Below, piece by piece: positions 29,474 to 39,727 of a stretch of DNA of 64,000 bases. The stretch is from positions 58,418-122,417 of the forward strand of contig SAAX01000001.1 in assembly GCA_009929215.1 (NCBI GenBank), written 5' to 3'. The notes under the pieces were generated by a model. It searched no databases. It was not told the DNA's origin and worked only from the letters and a program-made list of their open reading frames with translations. The stretch comes from Deltaproteobacteria bacterium. Its GTDB lineage: Bacteria > Desulfobacterota > Desulfovibrionia > Desulfovibrionales > Desulfovibrionaceae. The position numbers and the translations under genes were made by a program. Numbering within the stretch: position 1 is the first letter of the stretch; each line of letters begins with the position of its first letter.

Positions 29474-32149
29474 ATGCTCACCGCCAAAGAAATACGCCGC
29501 CGCTACCTCGAATTTTTCCACCGCCACCAGCACGAAATTGTGGAGTCCGGCCCCATCATCCCGCCCAACGACCCCACCCTGCTGTTCACCAACGCGGGCA
29601 TGGTGCAGTTTAAAAAACTGTTTCTGGGCGAAGAAAAGCGCGCATACAGCCGCGCCACCACCTGTCAGAAGTGCCTGCGCGTTTCGGGCAAGCACAACGA
29701 CCTTGAAAACGTGGGCCGCACCGCGCGCCACCACACGTTTTTTGAAATGCTGGGCAACTTTTCGTTTGGTGACTATTTCAAACGCGAGGCCATTACCTGG
29801 GCCTGGGAATTTGTGAATGGCGAGCTCGAGCTGCCCAAGGAAAAACTTTGGGTCACCGTGTTCCGTGATGACGACGAAGCCGCCGCCATATGGGCCGAGG
29901 TTGCCAACCTGCCCGCCGACCGCATTGTGCGCATGGGCGAAAAAGACAACTTCTGGACCATGGGCGATTCCGGCCCCTGCGGCCCCTGCTCCGAAATTTA
30001 TGTGGATCAGGGCGAAGACATGTCTTGCGGCCCCGACTGCGGCATTGGCAAATGCGACTGCGACCGCTTCCTTGAAATCTGGAACCTCGTGTTCACGCAG
30101 TTTGACCAGTCTGCCGACGGCACGCGCGTGGCGCTGGCCAATCCCAACATCGATACGGGCATGGGCCTTGAACGCATGGCCGCCGTTGCCCAGGGCAAAC
30201 GCTCCAACTTCGACTGCGACCTGTTTCAGGAAATCATCCAGTACGCGGCTTCGCTCGCTAACGTGAGCTACAGCTTCAGCGCGCCCGACACCAACGATGT
30301 GGATACGGCCCTGCGCGTTATTGCCGACCACAGCCGCTCGGCGGCATTTCTGGTGGCTGGCGGCGTACTGCCCAGCAACGAGGGCCGTGGCTATGTGCTG
30401 CGCCGCCTTATCCGCCGCGCCCTGCGTTTTGCCACGCTCATGGGCGTCAACGAGCCCTTCATGCACAAGGTTGCCCGCAAGGTTACCGAAGTCATGGGCG
30501 ATGCCTACCCCGAACTGATCGAACACGCCGACTTTATCGCCCGCGCGGTGCACGAGGAAGAACAACGTTTCTCCCTCACCCTTGCCAAAGGGCTGGAATT
30601 GCTGGACGAAGAGCTGGCCGCCCTCAAGGCCGCTGGCAAAACACAGATTCCCGGCGAATTCTGCTTCAAGCTGTACGATACCTACGGCTTTCCGCTTGAT
30701 ATCGTCACAGACGTGGCCGAAAAGCGCGGCTTTACTGCCGACGCCGCCGGATTTGAAAAGCACATGGCCGAACAGCGCAAGCGCGCCCGCGAACACCAGA
30801 AAAAGGGCGGTCTGCTTGGTCAGGCCGATGGCGCAAACGTCTTCAAGCCCCTGCTGGATGCGGGTGTAAGCAGCACCTTTGTGGGCTACGAACGCCTTAC
30901 GGAAAAGAGCCCCATCACCCTGCTGCTCAACGGCGCGGGTGAACAGGTCAACGATCTGGGCGAGGGCGACACCGGCTACGCCATCACCGCCACAACGCCT
31001 TTTTACGGCGAGGGTGGCGGTCAGGCGGGCGACATGGGCACGCTGGCGAGCCTTTCGGGCGAGGCCAAGGTGCTCACTACCCACAAGCCCGCACCCACCT
31101 TGCTGGTGCACGAAATTGAAGTGACCAGGGGCGAACTGCACAAGGGCGGCGAGGCCACCCTTACGGTAGATGCCGACCAGCGCAAGTCCACCGCCCGCAA
31201 CCACACCTGCACCCACCTGCTGCACGCCGCCCTGCGCCGTGCGCTGGGCACGCATGTGAAACAGGAAGGCTCACTGGTTGACCCGCACCGTCTGCGTTTT
31301 GACTTTTCGCACATTGCCGCCCTTACCCCTGAAGAGCTGGCAGCTGTGGAGCGCGACGTAAACCGCGCCATCATGGCCGACCTGCCCGTTACTGCGCAAG
31401 AAATGTCGTTGGACGAGGCCAAATCCACCGGAGCGATGGCCCTGTTCAACGATAAATATGGCGATATTGTGCGTGTGCTCACAGTTTCTGACGCAGAAAA
31501 AGGCGAACCTGAATCGGTGGAACTGTGCGGCGGCACACACCTTGAACGCACCGGCGAGGCCGGGGCCTTCATGATCGTGTCTGAAAGCGGCGTGGCCGCT
31601 GGTACGCGGCGCATTGAAGCCGTAACCGGCTGGAATGCCTATGCCCAGGCCGTGGAGCAGCGTGCAGAACTGGCCGCTCTTGCCGGTCAGCTCAAGGCGC
31701 GCCCCGGCCAGCTGGCCGAACGCGTGGCCGCCCTGCAAAGTGATGTTAAAAAGCTGCGTAAAGCCTCTGAAAAGGCTGCAGCCGCGCCTGTGACCGGGGC
31801 CGATCTGGCTGCCAGCGCACAGGAAGTAAACGGCGTGCGCCTGCTGGCCGCCAAGCTGGACAATGTTCCTGTAAAAGCCCTGCGCGAAATCATGGACGAC
31901 GTGCGTTCGCGCCTTTCTGAAAATGCCGTAGCCTGCCTGGCCACGGCAGAAGACGGCAAAGTTGGGCTTTTGCTCTATGTTTCCAAAGACCTGCACGGCA
32001 AATTCACTGCTCCCGCCCTCATCAAGGACGTGGCCGCCCCCTGCGGCGGTTCTGGCGGCGGCAGACCCGACATGGCACAGGCGGGCGGCACAAAGGCCGA
32101 GGGAATTGACGAGGCCTTTGCCGTGCTGAAACAACGCATCGAACAATAA
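29474..32149 (+). CDS. alaS: Alanyl-tRNA synthetase
   Basis: AlaRS charges tRNA-Ala. The 891-residue protein has the class II catalytic core (about 1-240; [17 protein letters not shown]), the tRNA-recognition helices, an editing domain with the zinc ligands in [12 protein letters not shown] and [12 protein letters not shown], and the C-Ala domain (about 760-891; ending in the Gly-rich [15 protein letters not shown]). Complete, no unusual features. It is followed after 10 bp by ahbC, so the haem gene may be translated from the same message. Confidence 0.99.
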   Translation: MLTAKEIRRRYLEFFHRHQHEIVESGPIIPPNDPTLLFTNAGMVQFKKLFLGEEKRAYSRATTCQKCLRVSGKHNDLENVGRTARHHTFFEMLGNFSFGDYFKREAITWAWEFVNGELELPKEKLWVTVFRDDDEAAAIWAEVANLPADRIVRMGEKDNFWTMGDSGPCGPCSEIYVDQGEDMSCGPDCGIGKCDCDRFLEIWNLVFTQFDQSADGTRVALANPNIDTGMGLERMAAVAQGKRSNFDCDLFQEIIQYAASLANVSYSFSAPDTNDVDTALRVIADHSRSAAFLVAGGVLPSNEGRGYVLRRLIRRALRFATLMGVNEPFMHKVARKVTEVMGDAYPELIEHADFIARAVHEEEQRFSLTLAKGLELLDEELAALKAAGKTQIPGEFCFKLYDTYGFPLDIVTDVAEKRGFTADAAGFEKHMAEQRKRAREHQKKGGLLGQADGANVFKPLLDAGVSSTFVGYERLTEKSPITLLLNGAGEQVNDLGEGDTGYAITATTPFYGEGGGQAGDMGTLASLSGEAKVLTTHKPAPTLLVHEIEVTRGELHKGGEATLTVDADQRKSTARNHTCTHLLHAALRRALGTHVKQEGSLVDPHRLRFDFSHIAALTPEELAAVERDVNRAIMADLPVTAQEMSLDEAKSTGAMALFNDKYGDIVRVLTVSDAEKGEPESVELCGGTHLERTGEAGAFMIVSESGVAAGTRRIEAVTGWNAYAQAVEQRAELAALAGQLKARPGQLAERVAALQSDVKKLRKASEKAAAAPVTGADLAASAQEVNGVRLLAAKLDNVPVKALREIMDDVRSRLSENAVACLATAEDGKVGLLLYVSKDLHGKFTAPALIKDVAAPCGGSGGGRPDMAQAGGTKAEGIDEAFAVLKQRIEQ

Positions 32150-32159
32150 GGATCAAGCC

Positions 32160-33344
32160 ATGATAGGCATTTCCAAACTGTATTGCGGACAGGTCGAGCC
32201 TTCCGACGCCCTGCGTTACGGACGCGAATCTGGCAAACTGCCTTCGCACCTGTTGCAGTTCTCTAAAGATAAAAAGCCCGTTGTGGTCTGGAACATGACC
32301 CAGCGTTGCAACCTCAAGTGTGTGCACTGCTACGCCCACGCCATTGAAGTGGACGGCTCGGACGACATCAACACCGCACAGGCCAAGACCATGATTGATG
32401 ATCTGGCCGCCTACGGTGCGCCGGTCATGCTGTTCTCTGGCGGCGAACCGCTGGTGCGCAAAGACCTGGTGGAGCTTGCCAGCCACGCCACCTCCCGTGG
32501 CATGCGCGCTGTTATCTCTACCAACGGTACGCTGATCACCAAGGAAAAAGCCCGCGAACTCAAGGAAGTGGGCCTTTCCTATGTGGGTATTTCGCTTGAC
32601 GGCATGGAAGCCGTGCACGACAAGTTCCGCGCTGTGCCCGGTGCTTTCAAAAAAGCGCTGGAGGGCATTGCCAACTGTCAGGCCGAGGGCCTCAAGGTGG
32701 GCCTGCGCTTTACCATCAACAAGCGCAACGTGGCCGAAATTCCCGGTATCTTCCGCTTGCTCAACGATCTGGAAGTGCCGCGCGCCTGTTTCTACCATCT
32801 GGTGTACTCCGGCCGTGGTTCCGAGCTGATCAAGGAAGACCTTGACCATGCTGAAACCCGTCAGGTGCTCGACCTGATCATGGACGAAACCCGCGCCCTG
32901 TTTGAAGCGGGCAAGCCCAAGGAAATTCTCACCGTCGACAACCACGCCGACGGCCCCTATGTGTGGATGCGCATGAAGCGCGAAGATCCCAAGCGGGCCG
33001 AAGAAGTTTTTGAGCTTTTGCAGTACAACGAGGGCAACAGCTCTGGTCGCGGCATTGGCTGTATTTCGTGGGACGGCAAGGTGCACGCAGACCAGTTCTG
33101 GCGCGACCACACCTTTGGCAATGTGCTTGAACGCCCCTTCTCGCAGATTTGGGACGACCCGCAGATCGAACTGCTGCACAAGCTCAAGGACAAGAAGGCC
33201 CACGTCAAGGGCCGTTGCGCCAAGTGCCAGTTCCTGAACATCTGTGGCGGCAACTTCCGCGCACGTGCCGAAGCCTTTTACGGCGACGAATGGGCGCAGG
33301 ACCCTGCCTGCTATCTCACGGATGAGGAAATCGGCATTAAGTAG
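32160..33344 (+). CDS. ahbC: Radical SAM 12,18-didecarboxysiroheme deacetylase (Fe-coproporphyrin III synthase)
   Basis: AhbC removes the two acetate side chains of 12,18-didecarboxysiroheme in the siroheme-dependent haem pathway of sulfate reducers and archaea. The 394-residue protein has the radical SAM motif RCNLKCVHCYA (Cys50, Cys54, Cys57), the GGEP motif (FSGGEPLVRKD), and a C-terminal SPASM-like cysteine region (CISWDGKVHADQFW, then CAKCQFLNICGGNFRARAE) for extra Fe-S clusters. The N-terminus MIGISKLYCGQVEPSDALRY is characteristic of AhbC as opposed to AhbD; this assignment is from memory of the families. It sits 10 bp after alaS and is separated from hemB by a terminator. Confidence 0.9.
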   Translation: MIGISKLYCGQVEPSDALRYGRESGKLPSHLLQFSKDKKPVVVWNMTQRCNLKCVHCYAHAIEVDGSDDINTAQAKTMIDDLAAYGAPVMLFSGGEPLVRKDLVELASHATSRGMRAVISTNGTLITKEKARELKEVGLSYVGISLDGMEAVHDKFRAVPGAFKKALEGIANCQAEGLKVGLRFTINKRNVAEIPGIFRLLNDLEVPRACFYHLVYSGRGSELIKEDLDHAETRQVLDLIMDETRALFEAGKPKEILTVDNHADGPYVWMRMKREDPKRAEEVFELLQYNEGNSSGRGIGCISWDGKVHADQFWRDHTFGNVLERPFSQIWDDPQIELLHKLKDKKAHVKGRCAKCQFLNICGGNFRARAEAFYGDEWAQDPACYLTDEEIGIK

Positions 33345-33383
33345 CCAAAGTGCAGCCCTATTTTCGCTGAATGTGCACGCATG

Positions 33384-33439
33384 GCGGCGCGCCCCGGTCG
33401 TAGCCAGCTACGCCCACACGGGTGCGCCGCTTGTTTTTT
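33384..33439 (+). terminator. Rho-independent terminator between ahbC and hemB
   Basis: GCGGCGCGCC pairs with GGTGCGCCGC (one wobble) across a 27-nt loop and is followed by TTGTTTTTT. It splits the haem cluster into two transcription units. Confidence 0.75.
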
Positions 33440-33601
33440 GAGAGGAAAACAGGGCATACTGCAAACCATACAAACCAGGCGAGTCAGGCTGCCCACCGCA
33501 ACCCTGTCCCGCTGGCATATACACTTGCAATCACCGGCAGCACCTGCTGCACAGGCTGGCCAAGCACCGACCTGCCACCCGCAGAACAAAGGACAACAGC
33601 C

Positions 33602-34588
33602 ATGACCACATTCCATCGAGGCCGCCGTTTGCGCGCCACCCCCGAACTCCGTACCCTCGTGCGCGAAACCGCCCCCCTGCTTGTTGAAGACCTGATCATG
33701 CCCTACTTTGTGGTGGAAACTGAAGACAAGGGCTTTCGCAAAGAAATCGGCTCCATGCCCGGCCAGTTCCAGCTCAGCCTTGCCGAGCTGGAAAAACAGG
33801 TGGAAAAAGCCGTGGATACGGGCCTCAAGTCCGTTATCCTGTTTGGCATTCCTGACCTCAAGGACGAATACGCCTCTGGCGCGTATGACGAAGACGGCAT
33901 CGTGCAGCAGGCCGTGCGTATGATCAAGCACCGCTGGCCCAAACTCTATGTCATCACCGACGTATGCCTGTGCGAATACATGAAGCACGGCCACTGCGGC
34001 ATTCTTATGCCCAGCGGCGAAGTGCTCAACGATGCCACCCTGCCCCTGCTGGCCCAAACAGCCGTAAGCCATGCTGCAGCTGGTGCCGACATGGTGGCCC
34101 CTTCTGACATGATGGATGGCCGCGTGGCCGCCATACGCGAGGCACTGGACGAGGGCGGCCTTACCACCACGCCCATCATGTCCTATGCCGTCAAATACGC
34201 ATCGGCCTACTACGGCCCCTTCCGCGAAGCAGCAGAAAGCGCCCCGACCAGCGGCGACCGCAAGTCGTATCAGATGGACCCGGCCAATGCCCGCGAGGCT
34301 CTGCTCGAAGCCTTTGCCGACCTTGAAGAAGGCGCAGATGCGCTTATTGTCAAGCCCGCAGGGCCCTACAGCGACATCATCCGCACTGTGCGCGACAATA
34401 CCAGCGTACCCCTGTGCGCCTATCAGGTAAGCGGCGAATATTCCATGATCCGCGCTGCCGGTCTTAACGGCTGGATTGACGAACGCGCCGTTATGATGGA
34501 ATCGCTCACGGGCCTGAAACGCGCCGGGGCCGACATGATCATCACCTACTTTACAGAAACCATCCTGCGTGAAGGACTTGCACGATAA
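33602..34588 (+). CDS. hemB: Porphobilinogen synthase (delta-aminolevulinate dehydratase)
   Basis: HemB condenses two 5-aminolevulinates to porphobilinogen. The 328-residue protein has both Schiff-base lysines (Lys198 in [14 protein letters not shown] and Lys251 in [12 protein letters not shown]) and a cysteine-rich metal site ([14 protein letters not shown]), marking the zinc-type enzyme. The ATG at 33602 begins the conserved [11 protein letters not shown]; an earlier in-frame start at 33422 would cross the ahbC terminator. Its stop overlaps the ahbD start by one base (TAATG), so the two are translationally coupled. Confidence 0.97.
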   Translation: MTTFHRGRRLRATPELRTLVRETAPLLVEDLIMPYFVVETEDKGFRKEIGSMPGQFQLSLAELEKQVEKAVDTGLKSVILFGIPDLKDEYASGAYDEDGIVQQAVRMIKHRWPKLYVITDVCLCEYMKHGHCGILMPSGEVLNDATLPLLAQTAVSHAAAGADMVAPSDMMDGRVAAIREALDEGGLTTTPIMSYAVKYASAYYGPFREAAESAPTSGDRKSYQMDPANAREALLEAFADLEEGADALIVKPAGPYSDIIRTVRDNTSVPLCAYQVSGEYSMIRAAGLNGWIDERAVMMESLTGLKRAGADMIITYFTETILREGLAR

Positions 34589-35805
34589 TGAGCAACAATT
34601 CCTACAATATAGGCCACCCTTCCGGGCATATGGGCGGACACCCCGGAGGACATCCCGGCGGCCACCCCGCGGGCGCTGCCGGCAACCCCTCATCCGGCCA
34701 CCCGGACGGCATCACCGCCCCCCTGCGCACCCTTGAAGACGGCAGCCCCGCCTGCCGCCTCATTGCCTGGGAAGTGACCCGTTCCTGCAATCTGGCCTGC
34801 AAGCACTGCCGTGCCGAGGCCCACCCAGAACCCTACCCCGGAGAACTGTCTACCGAAGAGGCCAAGGCCCTCATCGATACCTTTCCGCAGGTGGGCAAGC
34901 CTATCATCATATTTACCGGCGGCGACCCCATGATGCGGCCCGACGTGTACGAACTGGTGGCCTATGCCAACAGCAAGGGGCTGCCCTGCGCCTTTTCGCC
35001 CAACGGCACGCTGATCACCCCCGAAACAGCGCAAAAAATCAAGGATGCGGGCGTCAACCGCTGCTCCATCTCCATCGACGGGCCAGATGCCGCCAGCCAT
35101 GACAGTTTCCGTGGCGTTCCCGGCGCGTTTGAGGCTTCGCTGCGCGGCATCGAATACCTCAAATCCGTGGGCATGCCCTTTCAGATCAACACCACGGTCA
35201 CCCGCAACAACCTGAGCAGCTTCAAAAAGATTTTCGAGCTGTGCGAGCGCATCGGCGCTGCCGCATGGCACATCTTTTTGCTGGTTCCCATGGGCCGCGC
35301 CTCTGGCCTTGCCGATCAGGTTATCACCGCGCAGGAATACGAAGACGTGCTGCACTGGCTGTACGATTTTCGTAAGGGCACGAAGATGCACCTCAAGGCC
35401 ACCTGTGCGCCGCACTACTACCGCATCATGCGCCAGCGCGCCAAGGAAGAAGGCATCAGCGTTACGCCCGAAACCTTTGGCATGGACGCCCTCACCCGGG
35501 GCTGCCTTGGCGGCACGGGCTTCTGCTTTATCAGCCATGTGGGGCAGGTACAGCCCTGCGGCTACCTTGAGCTGAACTGCGGCAATGTGCGCGAAACGCC
35601 CTTTCCCCAGATATGGCGCGAGAGCAAGTACTTTTTGCAATTCCGCGACCAGTCCACCTACACGGGCAAGTGCGGCGTGTGCGAATACCACAAGGTATGC
35701 GGCGGCTGCCGCGCCCGCGCCCACAGCATGGACGGCGACCACATGGGCGAGGAGCCTTTGTGCACCTATGTTCCGGCCAAGATGCGCCGCAAGGAAAACC
35801 CCTGA
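34588..35805 (+). CDS. ahbD: Radical SAM haem b synthase AhbD with His/Gly-rich N-terminus
   Basis: AhbD oxidatively decarboxylates the two propionates of Fe-coproporphyrin III to the vinyl groups of haem b. The 405-residue protein has the radical SAM motif SCNLACKHCRAEA (Cys67, Cys71, Cys74), TGGDPMMR, and C-terminal Fe-S cysteines (CGVCEYHKVCGGCRARAHS). The first 40 residues are a low-complexity tail with His at 10, 14, 18, 22 and 26 in a GHPG-type repeat, which may bind metal or haem. It overlaps hemB by 1 nt and is followed by the siroheme decarboxylase gene after 17 bp. Confidence 0.92.
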   Translation: MSNNSYNIGHPSGHMGGHPGGHPGGHPAGAAGNPSSGHPDGITAPLRTLEDGSPACRLIAWEVTRSCNLACKHCRAEAHPEPYPGELSTEEAKALIDTFPQVGKPIIIFTGGDPMMRPDVYELVAYANSKGLPCAFSPNGTLITPETAQKIKDAGVNRCSISIDGPDAASHDSFRGVPGAFEASLRGIEYLKSVGMPFQINTTVTRNNLSSFKKIFELCERIGAAAWHIFLLVPMGRASGLADQVITAQEYEDVLHWLYDFRKGTKMHLKATCAPHYYRIMRQRAKEEGISVTPETFGMDALTRGCLGGTGFCFISHVGQVQPCGYLELNCGNVRETPFPQIWRESKYFLQFRDQSTYTGKCGVCEYHKVCGGCRARAHSMDGDHMGEEPLCTYVPAKMRRKENP

Positions 35806-35822
35806 GCCATACGAGGAAATCC

Positions 35823-36323
35823 ATGACGCAGCCCACGGCCCACGCGGCCACCCCTGCCACTACCGAAGCGCTTATGGACAGCGTTGACCGGCAACTGCTG
35901 GATATCATCCAGACAGGCTTTCCGCTCACGCCGCGTCCCTACGCCGATCTGGGCCAGATGCTTGGTATTGCCGAAGAAGAAGCGCTGGAACGCGTGCGCG
36001 GCCTCAAGGCCCGCAAGATCATTCGCCGCCTTGGCGCAAACTTTCAGTCGGCCAAGCTGGGCTTTGTTTCTACCCTGTGCGCCGCCAAAGTGCCCGAAGA
36101 CAAGATGGACGACTTTGTGGCGCGGGTAAATGCCTGCCCCGGCGTAACGCACAACTACCTGCGCGAGCACACCTACAATATCTGGTTTACGCTTATAAGC
36201 CCCTCGCGCGAAGAAAGCCAAGCCACCCTGGATGCCATTTCGGCAGCCACGGGCATTGCCATTCTTAACCTTCCCGCCACCAGACTGTTTAAAATTCGTG
36301 TTGATTTTCGCATGGATAACTGA
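35823..36323 (+). CDS. Siroheme decarboxylase subunit (AhbA/AhbB, Lrp/AsnC-like)
   Basis: AhbA and AhbB remove two acetate carboxyls of siroheme at C12 and C18, the first committed step of this haem route. The 166-residue protein has an N-terminal winged-helix segment (about 20-70, LLDIIQTGFPLTPRPYADLG) and a ferredoxin-like AsnC_trans_reg fold with HNYLREHTYNIWFTL (about 115-130), matching the NirD/AhbA/B family. In D. vulgaris the equivalent gene beside hemB and the two radical SAM genes was assigned to this step. Only one of the two subunit genes is in the window. The start at 35823 follows CGAGGAAAT; a longer reading into ahbD is rejected. A terminator follows at 36395. Confidence 0.88.
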   Translation: MTQPTAHAATPATTEALMDSVDRQLLDIIQTGFPLTPRPYADLGQMLGIAEEEALERVRGLKARKIIRRLGANFQSAKLGFVSTLCAAKVPEDKMDDFVARVNACPGVTHNYLREHTYNIWFTLISPSREESQATLDAISAATGIAILNLPATRLFKIRVDFRMDN

Positions 36324-36394
36324 AACATTCAGTACAACACAGGCTTGTATGACAGGCGTATCCGCCCGCCACGGATTGCTTTAGCCTAATCACC

Positions 36395-36446
36395 CCACCC
36401 AGAGGAAACCAACTGCCGCAAAGGCTATCCTCTGGGTGGAGTTTTC
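36395..36446 (+). terminator. Terminator closing the hemB-ahbD-ahb operon
   Basis: CCACCCAGAGGA and TCCTCTGGGTGG are exact complements across a 21-nt loop, followed by AGTTTTCC. Confidence 0.8.
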
Positions 36447-36500
36447 CCCCCTTACTTTCGCTCTGTGGTGAACATTGAACGATAATTTCAATTTATCACC

Positions 36501-36528
36501 TAAACTATTGTCGTATCCAGTCCGATGA
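36501..36528 (+). promoter_or_regulatory. Weak candidate sigma-28 promoter for the first chemoreceptor
   Basis: TAAA (36501-36504), a 16-bp spacer and TCCGATGA (36521-36528) partly match the FliA consensus, 36 bp before the start codon. Confidence 0.3.
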
Positions 36529-36563
36529 GATTCTTGGGTAGGATCCAGCACTACGGGGGAAGC

Positions 36564-38717
36564 ATGAACATTTCGGTAAAATTCAAAGCATTGCTGTTGG
36601 TCAGCACCATGGTTCTGGTGTCGCTTGGGGGCTATGTGCTGCTCTTGCTCAACATGTCCGCCATGGAGCAGGAATACAACGAACAAACCAAGGCAGCGGT
36701 TGAGCAGAGCATTAGAACCGAAGCCGAAAAAATCAACACCTACATGGCGCTGGTGCAGGAAGGGGCGGCGGCCATTGCCATAGCAGGGCAAAACCTGCGG
36801 CATGTGCAGCAAGGGCACGAAACTGATCTGGGCGAAGACGTGGCAGCCATGCTCAAGGGCATTCTTGCGCGCTACCCCGAAGCGGCGGGCTGCGGCTTGT
36901 GGTTTGAACCGGGCACGTTCAAATCCGATACGCAGTATTACGGCCCCTATGCCTACTGGGACAAGGGCAAGATCGAAATGACCATGGACTACAGCACGCC
37001 CGAATACGATTATCACAAACAGCCGTGGTACACACAGGCCATCCCCGCCCAGTGGGACAGAAACAAAAAACGCCCCGACAGCGTGTACTGGTCTGCTCCC
37101 TATCTGGATGAAGCCTCGCACACGCTCATGATAACCGTGGCAGGCATCATGCACGACCGCCAGGAACGCATCATTGGCGTTTCCACCCTGGACGTGAGCA
37201 TTGAAAACCTGCGCAAAACCGTGGGCGATATTCGCATCACACCCAATGCACGGGCCTTTGCCATTGATTGCAGAAGCGGGCTCATCGCGGCTTATCCGGC
37301 AGACAAGGAACTGCTGCTGCAACCTGTGAGCAAACTTCCCTTTACAGGTGCAAAAAACGAGCTCACCACAACTGCGCCCGGCAGCCTTGCCCAGTATAAC
37401 CTTACGGTCAACGGCCAGCCGCACACCATTTTTTATAGTGTTTCGCCCACAGGTATGGGCCTTGGCATAGCCGTGCCCGATGCCGAGCTTTTTGCCGAGG
37501 CACGCCAGCTGGCCGAGAGCAACCGAATCACGGCCATGAGCGCTGTGGGCATACTGCTGGTGCTGGCCTGCGTGGTTATTGTGGTGCTGAACAGAACCAT
37601 CATCAGCCCCATACTCTCGCTGGCCTCATTTTCCCGCTCTGTGGCGGCTGGCAATCTTGAAACGCCCATCTCCTCAGCCTATCAAAGCGAATTTTCTGTT
37701 CTGCGCAATGCCATGGTTTCCATGCTTGAATCGTTGAAAGAAAAAATGCGCGAGGCAGACCACCGCACCGCCGAGGCCCGCGATAGCGCCGAACGCGCCG
37801 CCCAGGCTCAATACGCGGCAGAAGAAGCCACCCGCAAGGCCGAAAGCGCCCGCACAGAAGGCATGCGCGATGCCGCCCAGCGCCTGAGCCAGGTTGTGGC
37901 AGCCCTTAGCACGGCCCTTGGCAGCCTTGCGCACCGCGTGGATGAAACCGGGCAGGGCGTGGAAACACAGACATACAGAATTGCCGAAACAGCGTCTGCG
38001 GTTGAGGAACTCAGCGTTTCCATTCTTGAAATCGCCAAGAATGCCGAGAACACGGCCAATCTGTCAGAAGAATCCCGGCACGCGGCAGAGCAGGGTTCGC
38101 AGCAGTTTGCCACTGTTCTGGAAGATGTAAGTGCCATCCACAAGGATTTTCAGACCGCCTGCGATTCTGTGGACGACCTGAGCAACAAGGCCGACGCCAT
38201 CGGGGCCATTGCCCAGACCATTGAGGATATTGCCGACCAGACAAATCTTCTGGCTCTTAACGCGGCCATCGAAGCTGCACGCGCTGGCGAAGCTGGCAGG
38301 GGCTTTGCCGTGGTGGCCGACGAAGTGCGCAAGCTGGCAGAAAAAACCATGACAGCCACGCGCGAGGTGGGCCAATCCATTGATTCCATCCAGCAGGCCG
38401 TGCGCGGCACGCTTGGCAGTATGGGCAGCACCAAGAGTGTACTTGAAAAATCCATACAGGAAGTCAACAAGGCAGAAGCTCTGCTAGACCGCATCGTAAG
38501 CCTGGCCATGGAATCTTCTGACCAGGTGCGGGCCATTGCCACGGCTTCGGAACAACAGTCTGCCGCCACGGGCGAGATCAACGCCTCGGTATCAGCGGTG
38601 AGCAGCATTGCCGAAGGAACGGCCACCGCCATGCAGGAGGCCTCCAAGGCGGTTGATGCCCTCAAGCGGCAATCTTCTGCCCTTGCAGAGCTTATGGCAG
38701 AGCTGGAAAAGGGCTAA
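36564..38717 (+). CDS. Methyl-accepting chemotaxis protein with periplasmic dCache-type sensor
   Basis: The 717-residue receptor has a first membrane helix (about 10-28), a periplasmic Cache-type domain (about 35-310; [32 protein letters not shown]), a second helix (about 322-345), a HAMP-like linker, a coiled coil and the cytoplasmic signalling domain. The signalling tip (about 550-600) reads [20 protein letters not shown] and further residues up to VRKLAEKTM. Cache domains often bind amino acids, organic acids or amines; the ligand is unknown. GGGGGAAG precedes the ATG at 36564. There is no C-terminal CheR-binding pentapeptide. Confidence 0.93.
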   Translation: MNISVKFKALLLVSTMVLVSLGGYVLLLLNMSAMEQEYNEQTKAAVEQSIRTEAEKINTYMALVQEGAAAIAIAGQNLRHVQQGHETDLGEDVAAMLKGILARYPEAAGCGLWFEPGTFKSDTQYYGPYAYWDKGKIEMTMDYSTPEYDYHKQPWYTQAIPAQWDRNKKRPDSVYWSAPYLDEASHTLMITVAGIMHDRQERIIGVSTLDVSIENLRKTVGDIRITPNARAFAIDCRSGLIAAYPADKELLLQPVSKLPFTGAKNELTTTAPGSLAQYNLTVNGQPHTIFYSVSPTGMGLGIAVPDAELFAEARQLAESNRITAMSAVGILLVLACVVIVVLNRTIISPILSLASFSRSVAAGNLETPISSAYQSEFSVLRNAMVSMLESLKEKMREADHRTAEARDSAERAAQAQYAAEEATRKAESARTEGMRDAAQRLSQVVAALSTALGSLAHRVDETGQGVETQTYRIAETASAVEELSVSILEIAKNAENTANLSEESRHAAEQGSQQFATVLEDVSAIHKDFQTACDSVDDLSNKADAIGAIAQTIEDIADQTNLLALNAAIEAARAGEAGRGFAVVADEVRKLAEKTMTATREVGQSIDSIQQAVRGTLGSMGSTKSVLEKSIQEVNKAEALLDRIVSLAMESSDQVRAIATASEQQSAATGEINASVSAVSSIAEGTATAMQEASKAVDALKRQSSALAELMAELEKG

Positions 38718-38743
38718 TCGCCCTCCCCAACAGGATGCAAGAA

Positions 38744-38784
38744 CAGCCATGACTGCACAGGCAAGTCATGGCTGTTCTGCTTTT
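38744..38784. terminator. Terminator between the chemoreceptor and the methyltransferase
   Basis: CAGCCATGACT and AGTCATGGCTG are exact complements over a 9-nt loop, followed by TTCTGCTTTT. It lies between converging genes. Confidence 0.78.
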
Positions 38785-38803
38785 ACGCAGTGCTGGCCGC
38801 CTG

Positions 38804-39553
38804 TTAGCGGGCCATGAGTGCAAACACGCCCCAGCCAAGATACTCGCGGGTATAGGTTACATGGCGCGTGGGCTCGGCAGTGAGCTGACTGCGGATTTCG
38901 GCGGCAAAGTCGTCGTGGGGGTTGGCCTCAAGCCAGCGGCGCATGGTCAGCCACTTGGCGGCCTCGTACCTGTCCCAGCCTTCCTGATCGGCCAGCACCA
39001 TTTCCACCACATCGTAGCCAAGCTGGCCAAACGAGGCCACAAGGCCCGGCAGAGTGTGGAAGTCGGCAATGGCGGTTGCGCCGCAGCCTCTGGCAATGTC
39101 CTCTGTGGGCGGCAGACGCAGCCAGTACGGCTCACCCACCAGGATCATGCCGCCGGGGCTAAGGCTTTTGGACAAAAGCTCAATGGTGCCCGCAACGCCG
39201 CCGCCAATCCACGTTGCCCCCACACAGGCGGCCAGATCGACCTTTTCATCGGCAACATAGCCCGCCGCATCGGCGTGGATAAAACAGACCCGCCCCCCCA
39301 CACCAAGCTCTCTGGCGCGCTGCTCTGCCTGCTGGCAAAACAGGGGGCTCATGTCTATGCCCGTGCCCGTTATGCCGTGGTCGCGCGCCCAGGTGCACAG
39401 CATTTCGCCAGATCCGCTGCCCAGGTCGAGCATGCGGGTTTCGGGCTTGAGCCGCAGCGCCTCACCGAGCGTGGCAAGCTTTGTGGCCGTGTAGGGATTA
39501 TGAATGCGGTGTTCGCTTTCAGTAATGGTGAAAATCCTTGGTATATCGAGCAT
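38804..39553 (-). CDS. Class I SAM-dependent methyltransferase
   Basis: The 249-residue protein has the SAM-binding motif I MLDLGSGSGEML (about 41-52), an acidic motif II (GTGIDMSPLF) and motif IV/V (FIHADAAGYV, LAACVGATWI), then a C-terminal variable part rich in aromatic residues that should define the substrate. It resembles small-molecule methyltransferases of the UbiE/arsenite-like fold group, but no substrate is evident. GAGGAGG lies directly before the start. It stands downstream of the glcD/glcF pair on the same strand, with a gap of 174 bp. Confidence 0.85.
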   Translation of the reverse strand: MLDIPRIFTITESEHRIHNPYTATKLATLGEALRLKPETRMLDLGSGSGEMLCTWARDHGITGTGIDMSPLFCQQAEQRARELGVGGRVCFIHADAAGYVADEKVDLAACVGATWIGGGVAGTIELLSKSLSPGGMILVGEPYWLRLPPTEDIARGCGATAIADFHTLPGLVASFGQLGYDVVEMVLADQEGWDRYEAAKWLTMRRWLEANPHDDFAAEIRSQLTAEPTRHVTYTREYLGWGVFALMAR

Positions 39554-39676
39554 AATAGCCTCCTCTGCACGTTTTGTGACAGATGCAGCATAGACGGCTC
39601 TGGCGATAAATGCATTCCACTACTTGTTTCAGAAACAACATGGCTCCATTACCGCTGCTGAACGCATACAGAATGA

Positions 39677-39704
39677 GGGCGCGCACCTCACTGGCACGCG
39701 CCCC
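39677..39704 (-). other. Hairpin downstream of the Fe-S subunit gene
   Basis: On the minus strand GGGCGCG and CGCGCCC pair over a 14-nt loop between the Fe-S dehydrogenase gene and the methyltransferase, without a T-run. It may be a weak terminator. Confidence 0.35.
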
Positions 39705-39727
39705 CATATGGTGCTGCATCCTTCAGA

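Noticed and set aside
33513..33529. TGGCATATACACTTGCA before hemB as a sigma-54 promoter
   Set aside because: The GG and GC elements are 11 bp apart rather than 10, a spacing that normally abolishes sigma-54 recognition.
38768..39661. Plus-strand open frame opposite the methyltransferase
   Set aside because: The minus strand has the SAM-binding motif, a GAGGAGG site and a sensible length; the plus frame has neither.
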